A program made the position numbers and the translations under genes. A stretch of DNA of 64,000 nt from UBA1952 sp965246905 (lineage in GTDB: Bacteria > Bacteroidota > Bacteroidia > Chitinophagales > Chitinophagaceae). The stretch is from NCBI GenBank assembly GCA_965246905.1, contig CBDFFZ010000002.1, forward strand, positions 1 to 64,000. The letters run 5' to 3'. Below, one piece after another: positions 50,633 through 59,902 of the stretch. Below the pieces are notes generated by a model. It was given only the letters and a program-made list of their open reading frames with translations, searched no databases and was not told where the DNA came from. The stretch's first letter is position 1. Each line of letters begins with the position of its first letter.

Positions 50633-51226
50633 TTATTCTGCTTCAGCAACCACTTCCCTTACTTCAGGTATCATGCGCTTCATCATCCCTTCAATGCCCG
50701 CCTTCAGCGTGATCATAGACGATGGACAACCAGAGCAGGAGCCCTGCATCATCAGGTTTACCACGCCATCGTTATAGCTGCGGAAGGCAATGGCACCGCC
50801 ATCCATCTCTACCGCAGGCTTCACATAGTTTTCAAGCAGCTCCTTAATACGCTTTACGATATCGGTATCATCTTCATTCACTTCATTATCGGCTTCCTTT
50901 TTTACAGGCACCTCACTTTCATTCACCACTACTTTTCCTTCTTCAAGATAAGCTTTCAGAAATTCGCGGATAGTAGGAATTACATCGTCCCACTGCGTAT
51001 CCGGCGTTTTGCTGAGGGTTACAAAATTGGAGGCAATGAATACCGAGCGAACAAACGGAAAAGCGAACAGCTCCTTGGCAAGCGGTGAAGGATCAGCAGT
51101 ACGCTCATCCGGGAAGTCAATGCTTTTGCCGGGGTATAAAAGCTTATTGGCCACAAACTTCATAGTCTCCGGGTTGGGCGTCATCTCTGTATAAATGCTC
51201 ACGATTGTATTTCCGGTCTTCAGCAT
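50633..51226 (-). CDS. NifU/Nfu-type iron-sulfur scaffold protein
   Basis: A protein of 197 residues with an N-terminal Nfu domain (IYTEMTPNPETMKFVANK, then FVRSVFIASNFVTLSK) and a C-terminal NifU domain carrying the cluster-binding CxxC in GSCSGCPSSMITLK. Nfu proteins carry and deliver Fe-S clusters to target enzymes. A linker rich in acidic residues (VKKEADNEVNEDD) joins the two. The ATG at 51226 gives an N-terminus with a few extra residues; the Met in YTEMTPNPE is internal to the domain. A -7 box TACTTTTG lies 17 nt upstream. Confidence 0.92.
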   Translation of the reverse strand: MLKTGNTIVSIYTEMTPNPETMKFVANKLLYPGKSIDFPDERTADPSPLAKELFAFPFVRSVFIASNFVTLSKTPDTQWDDVIPTIREFLKAYLEEGKVVVNESEVPVKKEADNEVNEDDTDIVKRIKELLENYVKPAVEMDGGAIAFRSYNDGVVNLMMQGSCSGCPSSMITLKAGIEGMMKRMIPEVREVVAEAE

Positions 51227-51243
51227 AATATTAGTATTTAGGG

Positions 51244-51251
51244 CAAAAGTA
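51244..51251 (-). promoter_or_regulatory. -7 box of the nfu gene
   Basis: The minus strand reads TACTTTTG, a full match to TAnnTTTG, ending 17 nt before the ATG. The leader would be about 10 nt. Confidence 0.55.
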
Positions 51252-51405
51252 CTTAAATAGTAGTCGCAGGCTTATCAATTTCCGGTATCTTGTTAGTGTT
51301 ATCGCTGATAGTATAATGAAATTGTTTAACAATCTCCTTTACATTCCACAAATTTAGCGGCGGGATTTTTATAGCTTATTAAGCCAACCACGAAAAGCAT
51401 TTCTT

Positions 51406-51714
51406 ATGAAAAAGATATTTTTGATAATTACTGTATTGGGAATGCTGACTGTAACAGCCTTTGCACAAAGCAGCCTTACCAGCCGCACTAATTCCCGTGT
51501 GCACAATGCAGCGGATAGCGGCGCAAGGACCAATAATAATAATAACCGGCTGAATAGCCCTACCGATGCAGATCGGAATAATCCAAACAACAATACCAAT
51601 ACCAATAACGGCATCAATACTACTAACCCTAATGGTACGCTCTCGCCAAACGGCAGCACTAACCCGGCTACCAATAATCCTAACAATCCAAATACTACCA
51701 ATAACGTAAGATAA
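51406..51714 (+). CDS. Small secreted Asn/Thr-rich protein, copy 1
   Basis: A protein of 102 residues with a clean signal peptide (MKKIFLIITVLGMLTVTAFA|Q). The mature ~80 residues are dominated by Asn, Thr, Ser, Gly and Pro (NNNNNRLNSPTDADRNNPNN), with no cysteine, no tryptophan and no recognisable domain. It is probably disordered and exported to the periplasm or surface. The next gene begins 6 nt after its stop and encodes a similar product. Confidence 0.75.
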   Translation: MKKIFLIITVLGMLTVTAFAQSSLTSRTNSRVHNAADSGARTNNNNNRLNSPTDADRNNPNNNTNTNNGINTTNPNGTLSPNGSTNPATNNPNNPNTTNNVR

Positions 51715-51719
51715 CCACC

Positions 51720-52091
51720 ATGAAAAAAGCAATTTTAATGCTGGCCGCCTTCGGGATGATGGCTGCCGGTGCTACAGCACAAACACGCCGCACAGTGCGT
51801 AATACAACACGTACACATATTACCACGACCCGCGCGATGGATAATAACACTACCAACCAGAATGCCGGCAATAGCCCAACCGCGCTGGACCGGGCAGTGG
51901 ATCAAAGCAGCGGCACTACCGGAGTGGATGGCACTATTAATACCCGTGCTACCAGTGGCCAGAACAACAGCGGCGCAACTATCGAGCAGCGCAGCAATAA
52001 TACGGTGAATGAAAATACAGCTACACCGGCTGGTACCGGGGTAAACAATAACGGTACGAATACAACTACAAGCCCCAATTCACACAGATAG
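51720..52091 (+). CDS. Small secreted Asn/Thr-rich protein, copy 2
   Basis: A protein of 123 residues with a signal peptide (MKKAILMLAAFGMMAAGATA|Q), then a basic Arg/Thr segment (RRTVRNTTRTHITTTRA) and a long Asn/Thr/Ser/Gly region (GNSPTALDRAVDQSSGTTG). It shares the signal-peptide style, bias and the SPTDADR/SPTALDR motif with the preceding gene, so the two are probable tandem paralogues. A strong terminator follows. Function is unknown; the sequence could bind polysaccharide or DNA, or be a scaffold. Confidence 0.78.
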   Translation: MKKAILMLAAFGMMAAGATAQTRRTVRNTTRTHITTTRAMDNNTTNQNAGNSPTALDRAVDQSSGTTGVDGTINTRATSGQNNSGATIEQRSNNTVNENTATPAGTGVNNNGTNTTTSPNSHR

Positions 52092-52105
52092 AGCTGGTAC
52101 TACCT

Positions 52106-52149
52106 AAAAAAGCGACAGCTTTTGCCACTGGCAAGGCTGTCGCTTTTTT
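52106..52149 (+). terminator. Terminator of the Asn-rich pair
   Basis: A 14-bp perfect stem (AAAAAAGCGACAGC / GCTGTCGCTTTTTT) with a partly paired loop and terminal T-run, 14 nt after the second gene. It is symmetric enough to act in both directions. Confidence 0.9.
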
Positions 52150-52213
52150 AGTATAGGTACGGGGCCCCTTTATAACCGATGCGCTTTACACATTTCCATA
52201 CGGTCTATCGCCC

Positions 52214-52221
52214 TACCTTTG
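52214..52221 (+). promoter_or_regulatory. -7 box directly before mfd
   Basis: TACCTTTG, a full match to TAnnTTTG, ends 7 nt before the mfd ATG at 52229, so the transcript should be leaderless or nearly so. Confidence 0.6.
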
Positions 52222-52228
52222 CCGCCGA

Positions 52229-55200
52229 ATGAACCTGCAAGTACTGCTGGGATTGTATCATGCTGATATCCGCTTAAAGAGCTTAGCGGCAGGCATCTCA
52301 TTGCCCAATCCCCTGCTGCGCGCCTATCTCGATGGCCTGCGCGGCTCCTCCACTGCCTTTGTTGCCGCTGCCGTATGGCATCTGTCCGATGCTAATCATG
52401 TCTTTGTATTAAACGATAAGGAAGAGGCGGCCTATTTTCACAATGACCTCGAGCATCTTACCGGCGCGCTGGATATTCATTACTTCCCCGATTCTTTTAA
52501 AAAGACGGCCCAGTTTGGTGAGCTCAATAGCAGCCATATCATGCTACGCACAGAAGCGCTGAGCAAATTCAATGGCGAGGTAGTGCGCAAAAAGGCGCTG
52601 ATCACTTACCCGGAAGCCCTATTTGAGAAAGTAGTGAACCCGAAGTCGCTCTCGAAGAATATGATCTCAATTAAGGTGGGCGAAAACCTTAAGCCGGACA
52701 AGCTGATGGAGCAATTTGTTTCATTAGGCTTTAAGCGGGAGGATTTTGTATATGAGCCCGGCCAGTTTGCCATGCGCGGCGGCATCCTCGATATTTATTC
52801 GTTCGGTAATGAGCATCCGTACCGCATAGAATTATTTGGCAACGAAGTGGATTCCATCCGCCTCTTCAATCCTGAAACACAACTATCGGAACGTAAGCTT
52901 TTGCAGGTAAGCATCCTGCCGAATATCGAAACAAAATTTGAGACGGGCGAAAAGATCTCTTTACTGGAATACCTGCCGCTGAATACTGTTTTCTGGTTTA
53001 AAGATTTCAATTATGCTTTTGGCAAAATTGGCCAGATGAGCGATGATATGCCCGAGCGGATTGAGCTGAATACCGTAGATCCGGATTTTGATGAAACGGC
53101 GATCAAAGAGCTGACGAAAGCGGATTTTGAAACACAGGAGCGTTGGCTGGAAGGCATCCGGAAACGGCATTTGATCGAGTGGTTCAATCATTCGCTGGAA
53201 AGTCATGTTGGCGATGCGCCAGTGACCATTCAGTTCGCCACAGAAGAGCAGCCCGTCTTCAACCGTCAGTTCAACCTTTTGATACAGGACCTCAAAACAC
53301 GGTCTGCAAAAAACAGTACGCCTTATATCTTCGCAGAGCAGACCAAGCAACTGGAGCGTTTAAGAAGCATCTTTGAAGATATACAGGCCGATCTCAGTTT
53401 TGTGCCGATCCCGGTTTCCATTTCCAAAGGCTTTGTGGACCACGATCATAAAATCCTTTGCTATACCGATCACCAGATATTTCAGCGCTATCATAAATAC
53501 CAGGTAAAGCAGGCTTATACCAAAGGCAAGGCTATTACCCTTAAAGCTCTGCGTGACCTGCAGCAAGGCGATTATGTAACGCACATAGATCATGGCGTAG
53601 GCGTATATAGCGGCCTTCAGAAAATAGAGGTGAACGGCAATATGCAGGAAGCCGTACGCATCATATACCGCGATAATGATGTGCTTTATGTAAATATCAA
53701 CTCGCTGCATAAAATATCCAAGTACACCGGTAAGGAAGGCTCACCGCCGCGGGTGAACAAGCTCGGCTCCGATACCTGGGAGAAGCTGAAGAATAAGACC
53801 AAAAAGCAGGTAAAAGACATTGCAGCAGACTTGATAAAGCTTTATGCAAAGCGCAAGGCCGCAACGGGCTTCCAGCATACGCCGGATACGTATTTACAGA
53901 CAGAGCTGGAAGCATCTTTTTTTTATGAAGACACGCCCGACCAGGCCAAGGCAACCGCCGATGTAAAGCGGGATATGGAAGCGCCGCACCCAATGGACCG
54001 CCTTGTATGCGGAGATGTAGGCTTCGGCAAAACGGAGATTGCCGTGCGCGCCGCTTTCAAGACGGTGGTGGATGGTAAGCAGGCAGCCATTCTCGTACCT
54101 ACTACGATCCTCGCTTTTCAGCATTTCCAGACCTTCACGGAACGGCTAAAAGATTTCCCCTGCACGGTGGATTATGTGAACCGTTTTAAATCCGCCAAAG
54201 AGAAAAAAGAGACCTACAAGAAGCTGGAGGAAGGCAAGATCGACATCATTATCGGCACGCACGCACTTATTGGCAAAGAGGTAAAATTCAAAGATCTCGG
54301 CATTCTTATTATCGATGAAGAGCAGAAATTCGGCGTAGCCGCCAAAGAAAAACTGCGGCAGGTAAAAGCCAATGTAGATACGCTCACGCTCACGGCAACG
54401 CCCATTCCGCGCACGCTGCAATTCTCGCTCATGAGCGCCCGCGACCTGAGCATCATGAATACCCCGCCGCCCAACCGCCAGCCCGTGCATACGGAGGTCA
54501 TGGGTTTTGATGAATACGCAATTCGCGATGCGATTTATTTTGAGACAGAGCGCGGCGGCCAGGTTTACTTCGTGCACAACCGCGTGCAGAGCCTGCCCGA
54601 TATGGCTGCAAAGCTTAAAGAGCTGTGCCCCGATCTGAGCATTGCCGTAGCCCACGGCCAGATGGAAGGCCACAAGCTGGAAAAAACGCTGGTGGATTTC
54701 ATCGATTATAAGTATGATGTGCTCTGCTGCACCAATATCGTGGAGAGCGGGGTGGACATCTCCAATGCCAATACTATCATCATCAATAATGCGCACCAGT
54801 TTGGCCTCTCTGATCTGCACCAGCTGCGCGGCCGTGTGGGACGAAACAACAAGAAAGCTTTTTGCTACCTCGTTGCGCCAAGCATGCTTACGCTGCCCAA
54901 TGATAGCCGCAAACGGTTGCAAACATTAGAGCAGTTCAATGAGCTGGGCTCTGGCTTCCAGATAGCGATGCGCGATCTCGACATCCGCGGCGCGGGCAAT
55001 ATTCTCGGCGGCGAGCAGAGCGGCTTTATTACCGATATGGGGTTTGAAATGTACCAGAAGATACTGGCAGAAGCAATGCGCGAATTAAAGTCCACCGATT
55101 TCAAGGATGTTTTTGCTGAAGATCTTGACCGCCAGCGCGATTTCGTATCCGATTGCACCATCGATACCGATCTGGAGATTCTCATACCGGATACTTATGT

Positions 55201-55600
55201 AACTAATATCACCGAGCGCCTGAGCCTCTATACTCAGCTCGATGACCTTGACCGGAAGGAAGATGTAGCTATATTCAAAGAGATGCTCGAAGATCGTTTC
55301 GGTCCTATCCCGCCGCAGGTTGCCGATCTGTTTACGGCGCTTCGCTGCCGCCATGTAGCAAAGGAATCAGGCTTCGAAAAGCTCATCTTAAAGAATGAAC
55401 AATTGCGCCTTTACTTCATCAATAATCCGGAGTCGCCCTACTTCGAGAGCGATACGTTCCAGCATATTATGAAGCATATCCAGACGACGGCTACGCACCA
55501 CGCACGGTTGAAACAGGTAGGCAAAAATTTCATGCTGATGGCGGATGGTTTTAAGGGCATGGGCGATGTGCTTTGGTTTCTGGAAGGGATGGTGCAGTAG
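52229..55600 (+). CDS. mfd: Transcription-repair coupling factor
   Basis: This ATP-driven DNA translocase removes RNA polymerase stalled at lesions and recruits UvrA. At 1123 residues it has family length. In order: the UvrB-like N-terminal module (YEPGQFAMRGGILDIYSFG), the RNA polymerase-interacting domain (HIDHGVGVYSGLQKIEVNG), then the RecG-like helicase motor with Walker A in CGDVGFGKTEIAVRAA, IIDEEQKFGV (motif II), TATPIPRTLQFSLM (motif III) and QLRGRVGRNNKKAFCYL (motif VI), and a C-terminal TRCF domain. It stands alone after the terminator at 52149, with its own promoter box. Confidence 0.97.
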   Translation: MNLQVLLGLYHADIRLKSLAAGISLPNPLLRAYLDGLRGSSTAFVAAAVWHLSDANHVFVLNDKEEAAYFHNDLEHLTGALDIHYFPDSFKKTAQFGELNSSHIMLRTEALSKFNGEVVRKKALITYPEALFEKVVNPKSLSKNMISIKVGENLKPDKLMEQFVSLGFKREDFVYEPGQFAMRGGILDIYSFGNEHPYRIELFGNEVDSIRLFNPETQLSERKLLQVSILPNIETKFETGEKISLLEYLPLNTVFWFKDFNYAFGKIGQMSDDMPERIELNTVDPDFDETAIKELTKADFETQERWLEGIRKRHLIEWFNHSLESHVGDAPVTIQFATEEQPVFNRQFNLLIQDLKTRSAKNSTPYIFAEQTKQLERLRSIFEDIQADLSFVPIPVSISKGFVDHDHKILCYTDHQIFQRYHKYQVKQAYTKGKAITLKALRDLQQGDYVTHIDHGVGVYSGLQKIEVNGNMQEAVRIIYRDNDVLYVNINSLHKISKYTGKEGSPPRVNKLGSDTWEKLKNKTKKQVKDIAADLIKLYAKRKAATGFQHTPDTYLQTELEASFFYEDTPDQAKATADVKRDMEAPHPMDRLVCGDVGFGKTEIAVRAAFKTVVDGKQAAILVPTTILAFQHFQTFTERLKDFPCTVDYVNRFKSAKEKKETYKKLEEGKIDIIIGTHALIGKEVKFKDLGILIIDEEQKFGVAAKEKLRQVKANVDTLTLTATPIPRTLQFSLMSARDLSIMNTPPPNRQPVHTEVMGFDEYAIRDAIYFETERGGQVYFVHNRVQSLPDMAAKLKELCPDLSIAVAHGQMEGHKLEKTLVDFIDYKYDVLCCTNIVESGVDISNANTIIINNAHQFGLSDLHQLRGRVGRNNKKAFCYLVAPSMLTLPNDSRKRLQTLEQFNELGSGFQIAMRDLDIRGAGNILGGEQSGFITDMGFEMYQKILAEAMRELKSTDFKDVFAEDLDRQRDFVSDCTIDTDLEILIPDTYVTNITERLSLYTQLDDLDRKEDVAIFKEMLEDRFGPIPPQVADLFTALRCRHVAKESGFEKLILKNEQLRLYFINNPESPYFESDTFQHIMKHIQTTATHHARLKQVGKNFMLMADGFKGMGDVLWFLEGMVQ

Positions 55601-55853
55601 AAGAATTTGGGCGTGTTCCTTGCTGGCCTGGCCATCCGTTCCTATCTCCGCAGAAAAAGCGGAGGATATCCACTACTGTCCCTCACGCGGATTTAGCGAA
55701 TCCGGGGCTGCTATAAAAGGAAAATCTGCCCGGTCGGGCATAGGCACTGCACACCTGTAAAACTGAGCTGGGCAAGCCGAAGACGCGGATATGTTACCCA
55801 ACTAATACAAGACCATTTGACTCTGTTCAAATTTGCCGATCTTTCAGCAATAC
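55601..55853. other. Intergenic with two weak hairpins
   Basis: A CTCCGC/GCGGAG hairpin (55646-55664) and a CGGATT/AATCCG hairpin near 55689 lie after mfd. Neither has a good T-tract. I see nothing else. Confidence 0.4.
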
Positions 55854-56429
55854 ATGCTGATGAAATATTGCCTGCCATTTTTATTAACCCTCCTATTTAT
55901 CAGCGATGCAGCTGCACAGCATTCCTCCCAAAAGAGCCGTAAACACCAAACCCATTTTACCACCACAGAAGATTGGTATAAAACAATAGAAGGAAAGCCC
56001 TTTGCCCTCAAAGGCCCGCGTACAACCGTGGATGGCAAGGTCATCGACTTCTCCCTCCTGCAACACCCGGTTTTTGTGTGCTTAGGCTTTGCCGCCTGCC
56101 CGCCCTGCCGCCGCCAGTTGCCGCTTTTTATCGAAGCTACCGCTACTTACCCGGATATAGATTTTGTGTACATCACCTACGATAGCGAAGAGACCCGCCT
56201 CAATGAATTAAGCGAAATCGCAAAGAAGAATTTTAAGCCGCCAGCCAATTACTACATTATACACATGGAGCAGCAGGAGATCAACCGGTATGATCTTACG
56301 CTGGCTTATCCCACCCAATATTTTATCGGCAAAGAAGGTATCGTTAAATACATGCACTGCGGCGGCGAGGCGGATGAGCCGGAAGCGGAGATCCGAAAAA
56401 AGATTGCGGATATAATTACCAGGAAATAA
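55854..56429 (+). CDS. TlpA-like periplasmic thioredoxin-fold protein
   Basis: A protein of about 191 residues. After the signal peptide (MKYCLPFLLTLLFISDAAAQ) comes a thioredoxin-like domain with the redox motif CPPC in LGFAACPPCRRQLPLF and the cis-Pro loop in LAYPTQYFIGKEG. It probably reduces or oxidises envelope cysteines. ATG 55854 and 55860 are alternatives; an earlier TTG (55833) is less likely. It is convergent with the lipoprotein gene downstream. Confidence 0.85.
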   Translation: MLMKYCLPFLLTLLFISDAAAQHSSQKSRKHQTHFTTTEDWYKTIEGKPFALKGPRTTVDGKVIDFSLLQHPVFVCLGFAACPPCRRQLPLFIEATATYPDIDFVYITYDSEETRLNELSEIAKKNFKPPANYYIIHMEQQEINRYDLTLAYPTQYFIGKEGIVKYMHCGGEADEPEAEIRKKIADIITRK

Positions 56430-56446
56430 CCCTTCGTAATACATCC

Positions 56447-56486
56447 AAAAAAATTCCGGGAACAGCTACTATGCCATCCCCGGAAT
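56447..56486 (-). terminator. Terminator of the lipoprotein gene
   Basis: On the minus strand the stem ATTCCGGG / CCCGGAAT (56479-56486 and 56453-56460) is followed by seven T residues (plus 56447-56453). It lies between convergent genes. Confidence 0.7.
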
Positions 56487-56504
56487 ACTCCTGAAATAAA
56501 TTTC

Positions 56505-57347
56505 TTAGCGCAGCGTAATGCTGTAAGTCTGCCCGTTTACAGTGAAGTTTGCCTGTGCGTCGCAGTTGCCGTTACCATAATCCAGCGTACGTACAGAATT
56601 GCCCTGCGGCGTGAGCTCCACGACTCCGCTTTCTATCCAGCGGCATCCGAGTGATATCATCAGCGGCGTAGTAATATTGATACCTACCGTATTCCCATTA
56701 GCACGCGTTAAAGTTCCGCTGCCGCTGATCAGGTACTGGTCGTCGCTCCAATCGGAAGTGTTGTATCCGGCCGTCCAGGTACGGGTACGGTTGCTCACCC
56801 AACTGATCGTGCCATTGCCATTGGCAAGAATAAGGCTGCCATTTACGCTGATGGAATATACCGGCTGCCCGGCAGTATTGTTACCGGTATTAGTTACCGT
56901 TTTGGTGCCGGTTACCTGGTTGTCATTTGCATAATAGTTGTTGAAAGAGATTGTGTGCACATGCCCCGCGTCGCGGTAGCGGCCGGTATAGGTTACAATG
57001 ATCTGTCCACGGCGGTTGATGCCGTCTTTGCAGATACAATTGGTAGCGCCGAAATCAATAGTAAGTACATGCGGCACAGAGATCGTATCGTGGGTAATGG
57101 TAGCGCAGGTGCTGAGCATAGTATTGCCTGTGCCGCGGTAGGATGCCAATGTACCATTAGTGGCTGCCTCATCCGATATGGAGAGCGCATCGCTATAAGT
57201 CTTTTCCAGGAGGGCATGCTCTGTTCCTACAGTGCTGTCCACATCATCATCTTTGTCTTTTCGCAGGCGCTGGCAGGCTACGAGGCTGAACAAGGCTACT
57301 GTAAATAAAGCAGTAGCAGCAGTAGTTAACTTTCCGGTGCGTTTCAT
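56505..57347 (-). CDS. Hypothetical lipoprotein
   Basis: A protein of 280 residues with a lipoprotein signal (ALFTVALFSLVACQRLRKDKDDD; Cys25 after LVA). The mature part is beta-rich and Asn/Thr/Gly-rich, with paired cysteines (STCATITHD and GATNCICKDG). It contains a repeated strand pattern (VSNRTRTWTAGYNTSDW, then GSGTLTRANGNTVG) typical of surface lipoproteins of Bacteroidota. I do not recognise a named domain. Confidence 0.75.
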   Translation of the reverse strand: MKRTGKLTTAATALFTVALFSLVACQRLRKDKDDDVDSTVGTEHALLEKTYSDALSISDEAATNGTLASYRGTGNTMLSTCATITHDTISVPHVLTIDFGATNCICKDGINRRGQIIVTYTGRYRDAGHVHTISFNNYYANDNQVTGTKTVTNTGNNTAGQPVYSISVNGSLILANGNGTISWVSNRTRTWTAGYNTSDWSDDQYLISGSGTLTRANGNTVGINITTPLMISLGCRWIESGVVELTPQGNSVRTLDYGNGNCDAQANFTVNGQTYSITLR

Positions 57348-57517
57348 AAAAAATTTGGTTGAGCTCTAAAGACGGTGCCAAATAACATTGGTTTAACCGG
57401 CGCAGAAAAGTTTTGGGGGGAATAACAAAAGTGACTCATCGAAAGATCGCTTCCTGCTTCCGCAGCACCGGCCCCCGGAAAAAAATGGTAGGTTTGCCGC
57501 TGAAGTCAATTCTTATC

Positions 57518-59428
57518 ATGCGGCCCGTACGGTTTGGTGGTTTTTTAGCCCTCCTTTTTCTCCTTTCCCTTAAAGCATTTGCCCAGCTACCATCCACGCC
57601 CGATGGCATAAAGCAGCCGCGCATTCTCATCCTGCTCGATGGCTCGTCCAGCATGCTTTCTAAATACAATGACCGGCTTGCGCGCTTCAATGCTGCCGGT
57701 AAGATTGTTGAGACGCTCATCGACAGCATTTATAAGGTAAACAGCAGCGTAGAATTTGGCCTCCGCGTATTCGGCCATCAGTATCCTGCCCAGGAGAATA
57801 ACTGTACCGATACCCGCCGCGAGGTAATGTACTCGAAGAATAATTACGCGCAGATGTCGCTGCGCATCGCATCGCTGCACCCGAGCGGAGTATCGCCTAT
57901 TGCCTATGCTTTAAAGGAAGCCGCGATTAATGATCTGGAAGATGAGGTGCGCAATGCCTACAGCATTATTCTTATTACAGATGGCGGTGAAAGCTGTAAC
58001 GGCGATATCTGCGATGTGGTGAAAACCCTCATCAGCCGCAAGATCTTTTTCAAGCCCTATATCCTGAGCCTTGTAGATGAGGCGCCCCTGCGCAATGCCT
58101 ATGCCTGCCTCGGCAGTTTCCTGGCCGTGCCTACCGAGGCTGATATTGTTCCGGCAGTATCTACGATTGTTGCGGCTTACCGCCCCTTGCTTTCCATGCC
58201 CATCATGATCGTGGCAAAGCCTGCTGAGAAAAAGCCGGATATAACCACCATGACCATCCCGGCATGGATACCGGAGCATTCCACTATTAATGCACTGCCC
58301 GTAGCTGTGCGGCAAACGGAAACCCCGCCCCGCGCAGCGCCTATTCTCAATACCATGGGCAGGCCGAATATTACCCTGCCAAAGCCTGCTCCTGAACCGG
58401 AACCCGCAATCGTTATCACCCCGGCGCCGGTAGTTATCAAGAGAGATACAACGCCACCTGTCGCTACGCTTCAACCTGCAATAAAGCCGCTTGTTGTAAA
58501 GAAGGATACTGCACCGGTTCTGGCAGTACAGCCGCCTGTGGTGAAGCCTCAGCTTCCTGTCGTAAAACCGCCGGTGCGGGATACTGCCAGAACTTCCATC
58601 GTTATCATAGAGCTGCCGCGTATTGCCTCCGGCACGGCAAAGCCTGCGGATAACAAGCCTAAGCCGGTAACGTTTACCACCTCTTCGGAAGATGCGGCCG
58701 AGACAACTGTGCAGATTTTCTTTACAGACGGTCATGGCACTTTCTATAAAAGCAATCCGCGGATGCAGCTTACCGATCCCAAAACGGGCAATGTGGCCAA
58801 ACAGTTTTACCGTACTACCGATGCTTCCGGCACGCCGGACCTACAGCAGATACCCGCAGGCAACTACAACCTGATGGTGCAGGGCCGCACAGGTACGCTG
58901 ATGCGCAACATTGCCATCCTGCCCAATAAGAAAAACAAGATACTGGCTATTGTGAGCAATGGCTCGCTGGCCTTTAAATATAATGGCAACGAGAAACGCC
59001 CGGTGGATGAGTTCAAAGCCGTGGTGAATATCCTGTTTGAGCCCGGGCCAACCGTAAAGCAGCCTTGTACCGCCGAGCTGGAGTACACGCCGGGCAACTA
59101 TCATATCGAGATCAATACGCTGCCTGCAATGAAGAGGAATGTGGATATCGACTTCGGCAATGTAACCGTTATCGGGATCGATGAGCCCGGTTTCGTGCAG
59201 TTCCTTAACCGCAATATCCTGGGCCGTGTTACGCTTTTTTACCAGCTGGGCGATCGCTTCGATCGCTTCTATGCTTTTGATATTACCGGCAACCCCGATG
59301 GACAGAAGGTGCGCCTGCAGCCCGGGCCTTATGAGGTACACTGGCTCAAGGCCGGCCCCGGCGGCGGGGAGATCGTGCAGCGATTCCAGGTACGATCCAA
59401 TTCCCTGACTGAGATCGACCTGCATTAA
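57518..59428 (+). CDS. Secreted VWA-domain protein with Pro-rich linker
   Basis: From ATG 57518 (MRPVRFGGFLALLFLLSLKAFAQ, a signal peptide) the product is 636 residues; an upstream ATG at 57485 is possible. A von Willebrand A domain follows with the MIDAS LILLDGSSSM and SIILITDGGESCNGD. A long proline/valine/lysine linker with repeats (PPVVKPQLPVVKPPVRDTA) covers about residues 240-390. The C-terminal ~220 residues carry two carboxypeptidase-regulatory-like beta domains (TDPKTGNVAKQFYRTTDASG). It resembles surface or periplasmic proteins that bind partners through the VWA metal site. Partner unknown. Confidence 0.82.
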   Translation: MRPVRFGGFLALLFLLSLKAFAQLPSTPDGIKQPRILILLDGSSSMLSKYNDRLARFNAAGKIVETLIDSIYKVNSSVEFGLRVFGHQYPAQENNCTDTRREVMYSKNNYAQMSLRIASLHPSGVSPIAYALKEAAINDLEDEVRNAYSIILITDGGESCNGDICDVVKTLISRKIFFKPYILSLVDEAPLRNAYACLGSFLAVPTEADIVPAVSTIVAAYRPLLSMPIMIVAKPAEKKPDITTMTIPAWIPEHSTINALPVAVRQTETPPRAAPILNTMGRPNITLPKPAPEPEPAIVITPAPVVIKRDTTPPVATLQPAIKPLVVKKDTAPVLAVQPPVVKPQLPVVKPPVRDTARTSIVIIELPRIASGTAKPADNKPKPVTFTTSSEDAAETTVQIFFTDGHGTFYKSNPRMQLTDPKTGNVAKQFYRTTDASGTPDLQQIPAGNYNLMVQGRTGTLMRNIAILPNKKNKILAIVSNGSLAFKYNGNEKRPVDEFKAVVNILFEPGPTVKQPCTAELEYTPGNYHIEINTLPAMKRNVDIDFGNVTVIGIDEPGFVQFLNRNILGRVTLFYQLGDRFDRFYAFDITGNPDGQKVRLQPGPYEVHWLKAGPGGGEIVQRFQVRSNSLTEIDLH

Positions 59429-59464
59429 TATCCGGCCATTATTATCCGTAAACAGACGCCCCAA

Positions 59465-59902
59465 ATGAATCCGGAAATAAAGATCATCACCCCCAAAGAC
59501 CCTGAATATGCGCAGATGCTGACCTTGCGGGATGAGGTACTCCGCAAGCCGCTGGGCATGTCTGTATATAAAGACGACCTGAGCAATGAGCCCAACGAAC
59601 TGCTGATCGTTGCTGTTGAACGCTTAAAAGTTACTGGCTGCGTGATCATTAAAGAGCTGGATAGCGCCACTGGAAAGCTCCGCCAGATGGCGGTATTGCC
59701 GGAAAGGCAGGGACACGGGACCGGCGCAAAGCTGGTTGCCGCCGCCGAGGCTGCATCTCTTGAAAAAGGCTACCGCCTGATTGAGCTGAATGCCCGCGCC
59801 GGCGCCATCGCGTTCTATGAGCGGCTCGGCTACCTTGCGGAAGGCGATGTATTTACGGAAGTCGGCATCCCGCACCTGTTCATGAAAAAGATGCTTGCAT
59901 GA
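59465..59902 (+). CDS. GNAT family N-acetyltransferase
   Basis: A protein of 145 residues with the GNAT fold: acetyl-CoA pyrophosphate loop in RQMAVLPERQGHGTGAKLVAAAE, then LNARAGAIAFYERLGYLAEGD. The acceptor is unknown. Its stop overlaps the start of the next gene (59899) by ATGA, so the two are translationally coupled. Confidence 0.88.
   Translation: MNPEIKIITPKDPEYAQMLTLRDEVLRKPLGMSVYKDDLSNEPNELLIVAVERLKVTGCVIIKELDSATGKLRQMAVLPERQGHGTGAKLVAAAEAASLEKGYRLIELNARAGAIAFYERLGYLAEGDVFTEVGIPHLFMKKMLA

Noticed and set aside
57911..58735. Minus-strand open frame of 274 residues inside the VWA gene
   Set aside because: Arg/Cys/Gly-rich product from the antisense of a Pro-rich linker; no domain.
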